Shown: piece after piece, positions 56,521 to 64,000 of the stretch
How the letters are laid out: every line of letters starts with the position of its first letter
How positions within the stretch are numbered: position 1 is the stretch's first letter
NCBI GenBank assembly: GCA_001599595.1
Contig: BCHH01000006.1
Coordinates: 224,874 to 288,873 of the forward strand
Length of the DNA stretch: 64,000 nt
Origin: Beverwykella pulmonaria
Lineage: Eukaryota; Ascomycota; Dothideomycetes; Pleosporales; Melanommataceae
Direction of reading: 5' to 3'
Translations under genes and position numbers: made by a program
Notes under the pieces: model-generated
What the model saw: only the letters and a program-made list of their open reading frames with translations
Told to the model about the DNA's origin: nothing
The model's database searches: none

Positions 56521-57570
56521 ATGGCTAACGGAGCCCCTAAGTCCACTAAAAACCCAAATCTATGCCAGGGTTGCCGCAAAGTCAAGCAGCGCTGCGACGG
56601 CAACTGCCCGGCCTGCGACCGCTGCGTGTGCAAGTAGGCGATTTGTGCTTATCCAGGTGCGAAAGGACTTATTGCATAGGTAGAGCTCACCGGTGCTGGC
56701 GATGAGATTGAAGGAAACGGCGATGAAGTGATAGAAGAGCTGGCGGAACAAAATGGCGTCAATGCTAGGCGGATGGAGGTGAAGGAGACAGCACATGACG
56801 AGGACATGAATGAAGACGTGAAGATGGAAAAGAGCGACCTACAGACAGCGAACCCCCTCACGAGCGAAGGTGTGACCTTGCTTGCGAGGTTTCAAACCAA
56901 CGCTGACAACATGACCATACACGCTCAGGCGCCAAAAAATAAGTACTCTAGACTTGCACCATCCTCCCCAGCTTCAGCTAGGAATTTTTCCACGAAGTCC
57001 ACGAGCACCAAAGATGGAGGCGCCAAACCCGGAAACTCGAAAGCGAAAGTCAACACTATCAGTGGCGACGAGGAGCTAGAAGAGGATCCGAAGTACGTGA
57101 AATACGACTCGGAAGAACGCAAGCGTCTCGTGGCTGCAGAAGCAGCCGCAGAGCTCCAACACGGCCAACAACAAGCCGAACCCATGCCCACACTCCGCAA
57201 CAGCGATACCCATCCTGGGCCACCTGCAGTGATCTTCGACGATATCGACATCTCATTGTGTGGCCTGAATGCAGCGAAGGCATGGCATATAATGAGCCAG
57301 AAGGCATATGAGACCATAAACCTAACTGAAAATGGTGTCGAATGGGACACCAATGGAAAGAAGCGCGCCGAGCTCAGGAATTTGATTCTTGACGTTCACG
57401 ATACTTAAAAGATGTGGAAGAGGAGACCCGAATTGGTTCTGGCTTTGGGGAGGTTCGTGCAGACGCTGAAGCTCCTTCACGACTTTTATGACCAGCTTGG
57501 GGCGTGTATGACCACTTGGAATGGGTTAGGGCTGGCGCTGGAGCCGCCAGAGCGGCCAATGAAAGACTGA
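56521..57570 (+). pseudogene. Zn2Cys6 transcription factor with in-frame stops
   Basis: From the ATG at 56521 a fungal binuclear zinc cluster is visible with exact spacing CX2CX6CX6CX2CX6C (Cys15, 18, 25, 32, 35, 42) and the basic stretch RKVKQR. A TAG at 56635-56637 (codon 39) lies inside the cluster, between Cys37 and Cys42. A second TAG at 56677-56679 might be removed by a possible intron (56657-56734, GTGCGA donor, GATAG acceptor). The same frame then stays open to TAA at 57406-57408. After that it continues in frame with a hydrophobic helix-like RFVQTLKLLHDFYDQLGACM to TGA at 57568-57570. Each stop could come from a Gln codon by one C to T change. It may be a young pseudogene, a sequencing problem, or a mis-spliced gene. 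Ordinary splicing does not save the first stop without losing Cys42. Confidence 0.65.
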
Positions 57571-60051
57571 GCGAGGGGAAATGGAAGTGACCGTTGAGGG
57601 CTGATCTGCAAGTGTGTGTGGGAGTTCGTTCCGACTTGCATATGCGATACTAGCGTTCCTTGGATACGAATTCGTTGAGGTTGGAGAGTTTTCTCATGGT
57701 GAAAAGCTTTACTTCGATTGGAGATCTGTGTAGCCTCTGCGACAGTAGTCGAATTGGGGGGGAGTAATACGATATTGCCGTCTAAGCTGTGATGAACCCA
57801 CAACAGTAGGTGTGCGGGAATTTGCAGGGAGACCATCTCATCATGGAGTGTTTGGCACTGTCTGGTAAGCGCGTCTGATTTCGGAGCGAGCAATGACGAA
57901 TCCGGCTGCCAGGTGGACGTACTTCTTGCAGGCTTGCTGATATATTCTAAACAACTCAAAAAACAATTAAATATAACTTGAAAATGGTGCCGCACAAACG
58001 ACAGATGAAACTCAACAACTGTACTAAAGCACCGCGAGTAGCAAGACACAGAGCTCATCGACACGCCGTCAAGATGGACACTCAAATCGACACCAGCGCT
58101 CTAATTGAAAAATTAGACAGCTTTAATCTCTCAACACTTTCAAACCAAAGGCGATCAAGCCGATGCAAAATATACTACGGCAATATCTCCTTACAAAGCT
58201 GTGCTGGCGTGCAGGGGTGTGTATGACTTGTTCGGACGAAGTTAGACGAGGTACGAGATGGACGAGTCAGAAGCAGAAGAGCACCTCGTGCTCGGATGAT
58301 GGTCGATAGAAAAACTCATCTAATTTTATGCCAATCGAGAGGGCATATGTAACATCGAATTCATCGAAAGATGACAATATGATTTCGAGACGTCCCGTAT
58401 ACCCTGTGTTGGATGTGGTCGTTTCAGATTCCTCGGACAAGACGCAACCCAAGAAATCTTTCGATCCCGCTGAAAGCCACATAAGGCTGTGGGGAAGTGG
58501 TGTCAGGGTCGCATTTGTGGTGGTTTTGATGCGGGCCGGCCCTGTGATCGTGAAAAAAATTCTAGCTGATTGGTAACCAATGAGAGAGGTGCTTGCACCG
58601 AGGCAGATTCGTTGAAGAACAACCTCCGAGCGAATGCTCCATAGGAGCTGCCAGCTGACCGATGTCTCTTCCCATGGAGGCAAAGAAAACTTCCTAGAGG
58701 TAGTCCACCGCCCGATGCAAGAAACCATGGATGCTGACAATGAAGGTTTAGAAAGCACGAAAACGACGATCACCTACATTTGCCACCACGTCGAAGAATG
58801 ACTGGGCCAGTAACGGAGCTCTCAACTGCCATTCCCGAGCCATATCGGGAGAACATAAGGAAACTCGCCGAAAAGATCTACAAGGGCGCCGAACACACGA
58901 ATGCCGCGAGTTTGAACCTGATCGCCCATGAGGCGGACAATTCCATACGCGACATCAACAGAGCCATCGAACAGGTCAACGCAGCCTTGAAGGGTCCTGC
59001 GTGGAGCGAAGCGTATACAGCCCTGGTCACAATGAGAGGAGTTATTCAGAACTTCTCGGCCTCATTGAGCATGCGAAGAGCATCACTAGGACAGTACGAC
59101 ACCGTTTGGCCAGGCTCGCGGTGGAAGACTTGAGGTGCACGGAACTGCATTGGAACCAGGATCCGAATCTCAACCGGACGCGTCGAAAATTGCCGTATTG
59201 CCCAGCATAGATGGCCAACGAAAATGACTGCAAAGGAACGGAAAGCTGGATAGAAAAAAAAGTGATGGGCTTCCTAGTATAAGGCGCAGGATTTTGACGA
59301 TGTTTGCCGGAGTCACTGTGTTATGGGCTGTCCATATGTCAACCCCCAAACCAGGAAGATGGAAAAAGCAAAAAAAGTTGGAGTCCTTGTGATCCCACTA
59401 TGGTCAGGTGTCTGGCGCTTTCTCAAAATGGTCAATGCATAGGGTTGTAATCTTCTGAAAAGGGCCATACCTGTCATACTTCCGCAGATTGTGAACTGAT
59501 GTCTCCTCTCTGTACTGCCACGAGACAAGATTTTGTTTTGAGGAGACGCCACTCTCGGCCGCGGAGGCGCATTGGAGCGCATGCAGCCCGCGGCCTGGTG
59601 GGACGATCTGGCGGCTGGCTTGTGGCGGCGGAGAGACGCAGAATTGAGACGCAGAATGTCGAATTTGAGGTGCTAGAGACTAACGTGCAGAAGGAAAACG
59701 GCACGGCAGGTCACATGAAGGGGAAGTCGTGATGGAACCTTGGTGTTGGCGGTTCCCCGGCTTTCTCCAGATTCGGGCAGACGCGCTAGTGGTGCACGGG
59801 CCCCTCCTGTAACAAGCTCAGCTGCACGATGATGAGGGGAAGCTCTCGGTCACACAAGCACCAAGCACCACTAAGCACTGCAGTAGTGAAGGTACAAGAC
59901 GCTGGCACAGTGCCCGCCCATCTTCGCAACTCCCCCTCAACACCTTGTCCCCTTCGTACCCCTCGCCCGCCGCAGCTCTCGGGAGCTCTATTGTTTGCTT
60001 TTGCCCAGCTCTTGACGTCAATTGCATAGCTCGACTCCCTCCACCATCACC
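57571..60051. other. Region without a firmly supported gene
   Basis: Frames at 57978-58226 (+), 58267-58773 (-) and 58328-58576 (+) overlap and have no domains. One plus-strand frame (58798-59133) is described separately. The final 230 bp before 60052 include a pyrimidine-rich leader for the NIPSNAP gene. Confidence 0.4.
58798..59210 (+). CDS. Possible hypothetical protein, frame uncertain
   Basis: From ATG 58798 a helical, charged frame starts MTGPVTELSTAIPEPYREN and runs to 59133. An overlapping frame shifted by one continues with LLGLIEHAKSITRTVRHRL to 59210 and looks equally gene-like, so a frameshift, sequencing error or unseen intron near 59050 is possible. No domain. Weak evidence, kept only because no better reading covers this stretch. 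Confidence 0.3.
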
Positions 60052-61212
60052 ATGCTTGCACGGCGCCTTTATACCAGCGCGCGCAGCGCCATCCCCACAT
60101 CGCCCACGCGAGTCGTCAACTCTCGAGCCTTCTCTGCCCTCGCCGCTGCGCAGAGCCCCGCTCGAGCACCAGCATTGGCAGACATCACTCCCGATGGTGC
60201 ATCCAAGTTCGCCGAGCGCCAGAAGGAGTTCCGCGAGGGGCTCATAATCGCTCAGAAGAAGCAGGAGCAGCAAGAAAGTGAGTCGCATTCCTCTGGCGGA
60301 TGGTGGCGAAAGCCCAATTGCGTTTTCAGCGACGTTGGGGTTACTAACAGGTCCCCACACAGAAGAGGCACGCGCACGTGAGGCCCAGGATGGCGGCAAG
60401 AAGAAGGGGGGCGCGCTATCCACGCTCATCTACGGCACGCCTGAGGGACGGGAGCTCGACAAGGACATCGAGAGAAGCTTCTCGCAGGTCTTGGCCCGCG
60501 GAAAATACGTGCACTCGATCGTCTTCCACGAGGTCAAGCCCGACAAAGTCGATGAATACACCGAGCTCGTGGGAACGTGGTACCCCAAGATGGCAACGGC
60601 GCCCGAGAACAAGGTGCATCTCGTCGGCAGCTGGCGGACCGAGGTGGGCGACTGTGACACGTTTGGTAGGACGCGGCCCTCCCCAGCATCCACGACATGT
60701 CGACGCTAACCACAAAATGCACGACAGTCCACATCTGGGAGTACCAGCGGTATCAAGGCTACCACGCCTCGTTAAATGCCATCCAGCACCACCCTGAGTT
60801 CCCTGAGTTCGACGCAAAGCTCAAGACGCTGATCAACGCGAAGCGCACTTCGCTCATGCAGGAGTTTTCCTTCTGGCCCACGACCTCACCACGTCAGCTT
60901 GGCGGCCTCTTTGAGCTTCGCTCCTACACACTACACCCGGGGAACCTGCTCGAGTGGGAGACGCACTGGCGACGTGGCCTGAAGGCGCGCAGAGAGGTCA
61001 TGGAGGGTGTGGGCGCGTGGTTCGTGCAGATTGGCGAGCTGAACACGGTGCATCATCTCTGGCAATTTGCGGATCTGGAGGAGCGAAAGGTGCGCCGCGA
61101 GCAGAGCTGGAGCGTCGAGGGCTGGGGCGAGACGGTGCACAAGACGGTTCCTTTGATCCAGACGATGAAGAGCAGGATCCTGATTCCCTGCGCATGGAGC
61201 CCGGTTGCGTGA
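60052..61212 (+). CDS. NIPSNAP family mitochondrial protein
   Basis: A member of the NIPSNAP family, ferredoxin-like-fold proteins associated with mitochondria. Biochemical activity is unsettled. Three exons, 60052-60277, 60363-60665 and 60728-61212, give 337 aa. Junctions join QE-KEARARE and CDTF-VHIWEYQRY; the first intron has a TACTAAC branch. The N-terminus MLARRLYTSARSAIP is Arg/Ser-rich without acids, a mitochondrial presequence. Two tandem NIPSNAP domains follow: one with YVHSIVFHEVKPDKVDEYTEL and GSWRTEVGDCDTF, the other with FELRSYTLHPGNLLEWE and HHLWQFADLEERKVRRE. The second, ending in RILIPCAWSP, is the more conserved. Length and layout are normal for fungi. Confidence 0.92.
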
Positions 61213-61695
61213 GCATACTAGGGGACAGCATAACACGGTATAGAATCGATGGCGGTTTCGAAAAGTGGGGCACTCGGCTTGATCCTCCAACAGGTTACCT
61301 GCCGTGGTGGAAATAGCAGACATTGTAGTATAGCTTAGGTCGGAGAAGGAAGCGTCCGAAGAAGGGACCCAGCAATGCCCGGCGTTGGCGCTGCAGTCGA
61401 AATCAACGCTATTTTGCTTCTGCCGATGTATTTACTGATACGTTCACGACTGGAGCGAGAACGATTTCTGCACAGCAGCTACTATTGACCTTTCGTTGTT
61501 GTGCGCCTCTGCTCTTTGTTGTCATTTGACCCCGCCAACGTCATCGCCCATCACGAGCCAGACGCGAAACCTTGGAACTTCGAACTTGAAAATTGTCTTG
61601 TCGCGGCCTCAGACCACCCACCACCAGCACCACCACAACACACTTCCTCCTCGCCACTCTACCCACGACTCGCTCGCGCGACATACTCTGCAGCC
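61213..61695. other. Intergenic region, promoter of the phosphotransferase gene
   Basis: No gene. The 100 bp before 61696 are CA-rich (CACCACCAGCACCACC), typical of an expressed leader. Confidence 0.45.
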
Positions 61696-63220
61696 ATGGT
61701 GTACATACGGCAGGACAAGCTGCCGAAGCTGAAGGAGTACAAGTACTCTGGCGTCGACCACAGTCTGGTCTCGCGCTACATTATGAAGCCCTTCTACAAC
61801 AACTTTGTGATTCACTGCTTCCCTATGTGGATGGCGTAAGTCTGACTTTCCAGGGTAATTTTCACTTGTGCTAACATCGCCGCAGGCCGAATCTCGTGAG
61901 TTCCCCGTTGGGAGCCGCCCATCGCGTCGAGCCAAACCCCACCCTGTCCTCCGTACGCGATCATCATAGCGAATACTGATGCGCTATGCTAGATTACGTT
62001 ATCTGGATTCGGCTTCGTCATTGCCAACTTCATCACTCTGCTGTGGTACACGCCGACGCTAGATCAAGACTGCCCGTCGTGGGTATACGCAAGTTGGGCA
62101 ATCGGGCTGTTTCTGTATCAGACATTTGATGCAGTGGACGGGAGCCAGGCCCGCAGGACACGCCAGAGCGGGCCGTTGGGGGAGTTGTTCGATCATGGTA
62201 CGCGACCGTCACGGATATGGTTACGTGAGATGCTAATACACATGCAGGCGTTGATGCAATCAACACCACGCTCGAAGTGCTGCTCTTTGCTGCCACCGTG
62301 AACCTTGGACAAGGATGGAAGACGGTAGCTGTTCTATTTGCTTGTAAGCTCAGCACGACCACCGTGCAATGCAATTGCTGATAGGATCCAGCCTCCCTGA
62401 CTTTCTACGTCCAAACTTGGGACGAGTACCACACTCACACCCTGACACTTGGTATCGTATCTGGACCCGTCGAAGGCATTCTCACACTATGTGCCATATA
62501 CGGCGCAACCGCTTTCCTTGGAGGCGGCAGTTTCTGGCAGCGGTCTGCACTCCAGACGATTGGTGTCAGCAGCCACAGCCTCCTTCCCGATGCGATTTAC
62601 AACCTAGCCTGGAATGAGTGGTATCTCGTGTACGGCACAGTTGTTCTTGCCTTTAACACCATTTCAAGGTGATATGCTCGCTCCCACGCATCAGACCATC
62701 ATGGCTGACATTACATAGCGCCCAGAATGTCGTCAAATCCAGACGCGAGCGCGGCCAGTCTGCACGTGGTGCTCTTGTTGGCCTACTAACCTTTGCTGCC
62801 CCATGGTCCCTCATCCCGGTCTATCTATATCTCCAGCCTGTGATCCTACGTCATCATCTGGTTCCCTTCATCTTCTATGCCGGCCTCATCAACGCGTACT
62901 CTGTGGGCCGCATCATCATCTCTCACCTTACAAAGTCTCGCTTCCCTCGCGGCAACGTGCTCATCTACCCGCTTATCTACGCTGTTTCCGACTCCCTAGG
63001 TCCCTTCCTGCAACAAAACATTGGAGTCGGCTGGCCTAGCGCTCTAGGTGATGATGTCTACCAGGTGGCCTTCGTCTTCATGTGCGTGGGTCTTGGCGTT
63101 GGTGTTCACGGAAGTTTCATCGTCGATGTTATCTGGACTATCTGCGATTATTTAGACATCTGGTGTTTGACGATCAAGTATCCTCATGAACCCGAGAAGG
63201 AGGAAGCGAAGAAGCAGTGA
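61696..63220 (+). CDS. EPT1: CDP-alcohol phosphotransferase (EPT1/CPT1, ethanolamine/choline)
   Basis: An ER/Golgi integral membrane enzyme that transfers phosphoethanolamine or phosphocholine from CDP-linked donors to diacylglycerol, the last step of the Kennedy pathway. Six exons give 409 aa: 61696-61835, 61886-61895, 61993-62197, 62248-62343, 62392-62668 and 62719-63220. Exon 2 is only 10 nt and restores MA-PNL-ITLSGF in frame. The family signature DGX2ARX8GX3DX3D is complete: Asp99-Gly100, Ala103-Arg104, Gly113, Asp117 and Asp121 in [23 protein letters not shown] order. About eight to ten hydrophobic segments follow. The tail KEEAKKQ is a lysine-rich cytosolic ending that may help ER retention. 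Choline versus ethanolamine preference cannot be told. Confidence 0.92.
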
Positions 63221-63892
63221 GCGACGATGAAAGTCCGTGAGAAGGTGACCGTGCTGATAGCGCGGGATTGATTGCTGGAAGAGGGAAAGACTAAACAAAG
63301 GATGGATTTCATACTGTTGAGACTGGGGAGTTTAGAGTGGCATAATTCCGTAAGAACAACAGACCTATGTCTCATTCTTCGCGGGTGTGGGACTGATGTG
63401 AATAGTCAGTTCTAATTCCATTCATATGAGAATTTCCTTATTTGGGGCAGCGTGGGCGCAAATGGTGTTTGCCAATTCATGTAAATCGAAGTAGCATTCT
63501 GTGAAACGGGGTTTTCGTTGCGGCGTCTACATTTGGAATACACTTGCGCCTGCTCTCCATTACGCTATACGTTCTGTCGCCTGCTTCTTTTTCAATGGCT
63601 TACCGTCCTTTCCAACTCTCTGGCCCTGTATTTGGACTAAGACTGGTATCTTCTTCCCCACACATTACCAAGTTTGCACCCTTGCAAGAACTATAGTTAT
63701 TTGAATGATACTGCTGAGCACGTGGAAGCGACTAAACTCACCACATGTCCAACCAAGTTCGAGTCTCCATATCCAGGTACTAATATTAACAATATGGATT
63801 TGGATCAAAATAGGCATTTTTTCCTCCCTAATGGAAATTTGCCAAAATGATATTGCTCATATCAATTCTTTACTTTCACCTCGGCCAGTTCC
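63221..63892. other. Intergenic region
   Basis: Separates convergent genes. No feature beyond short frames; likely 3' untranslated sequence of both neighbours. Confidence 0.45.
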
Positions 63893-64000
63893 TTACTCTA
63901 CAATTTTCGTCGCCAACTCAACGAACTCTTCACGGAACTGCAGCAATTCCAACCACCTCTCTGGGATCTCCTCTACCCCGTCCCTCGCCCCCAGCAATCC
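63893..64000 (-). CDS. ADP-ribosylglycohydrolase-like protein, C-terminal end
   Basis: The last 35 codons and stop of a minus-strand gene whose main part lies beyond the window. GLLGARDG followed by IPERWLELL matches the C-terminal region of the ADP-ribosylglycohydrolase (DraG/crystallin J1) superfamily. The ending FVELATKIVE is usual for fungal members. The metal-binding N-terminal motifs are outside the window, so activity cannot be judged. Confidence 0.6.
   Translation of the reverse strand, partial: GLLGARDGVEEIPERWLELLQFREEFVELATKIVE

Noticed and set aside
58267..58773. 168-codon minus-strand frame
   Set aside because: No domain, competing plus-strand frames, no supporting leader or introns; left unannotated as a gene.
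59818..60429. 203-codon minus-strand frame
   Set aside because: Overlaps the NIPSNAP leader and first exons and is low-complexity (Leu/Ser/Gly-rich) without a domain.
1..64000. CRISPR arrays or prokaryotic operons
   Set aside because: No spaced identical repeats of the right size; gene structures are eukaryotic.

Overview
This window is nuclear DNA of a filamentous ascomycete fungus (Pezizomycotina). Genes are split by short GT-AG introns of about 46-85 nt, several with CTNAC-type branch sites. The families are typical of the group: a fungal rhodopsin-domain membrane protein, RTA1, a hybrid histidine kinase, a sedolisin, DUF3176, GT90, a DUF3435 recombinase and Tad-like LINE debris. Nothing prokaryotic, no CRISPR array, no rRNA and no convincing tRNA was seen. 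I cannot name the species.

Layout. 1-12 kb: a secreted CE1 acetylxylan/feruloyl-type esterase, a seven-helix rhodopsin-domain protein, a repeat-rich stretch (a 47-bp minisatellite and a 1.8-kb terminal-inverted-repeat element with a nested foldback) and an RTA1-like membrane protein. 12-16 kb: a 100-N assembly gap whose two edges are identical, a decayed cytochrome P450, and a second element of the same inverted-repeat family. 16-26 kb: a 1271-aa hybrid histidine kinase, a small secreted Cys-rich protein, and a secreted sedolisin-type (S53) protease. 27-36 kb: a decayed RBR ubiquitin-ligase gene, an intronless orphan gene, another secreted protein, and a convergent pair made of an ACMSD-type amidohydrolase and a pfkB sugar kinase. 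36-45 kb: a 63-codon gene with a TATA promoter, a 275-bp MITE, a DUF3176 membrane protein, a solo LTR and a GT90 glycosyltransferase.

46-54 kb is a transposon graveyard: a truncated SDR gene, a DUF3435 tyrosine-recombinase gene that keeps its domain order and introns but carries two stops and a frameshift, a TATA-bearing tandem repeat, and a LINE interrupted by two solo LTRs and an inverted-repeat element. 54-64 kb returns to genes: an orphan, a dienelactone hydrolase, a Zn2Cys6 regulator with a stop inside its zinc cluster, a NIPSNAP mitochondrial protein, a CDP-alcohol phosphotransferase (EPT1/CPT1) and the 3' end of an ADP-ribosylglycohydrolase-like gene.

The intact genes do not form one pathway. 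Housekeeping lipid and mitochondrial genes sit at the right end, and secreted hydrolases, sensors and membrane proteins are scattered through repeat-rich DNA. Five gene-like loci (P450, RBR, SDR, DUF3435, Zn2Cys6) are broken, mostly by stops that one C:G to T:A transition could explain. This fits repeat-induced point mutation or general decay in an accessory region. The best candidates for further attention are the DUF3435 recombinase relic, the CACGTG-ended MITE family and the interrupted zinc-cluster gene.
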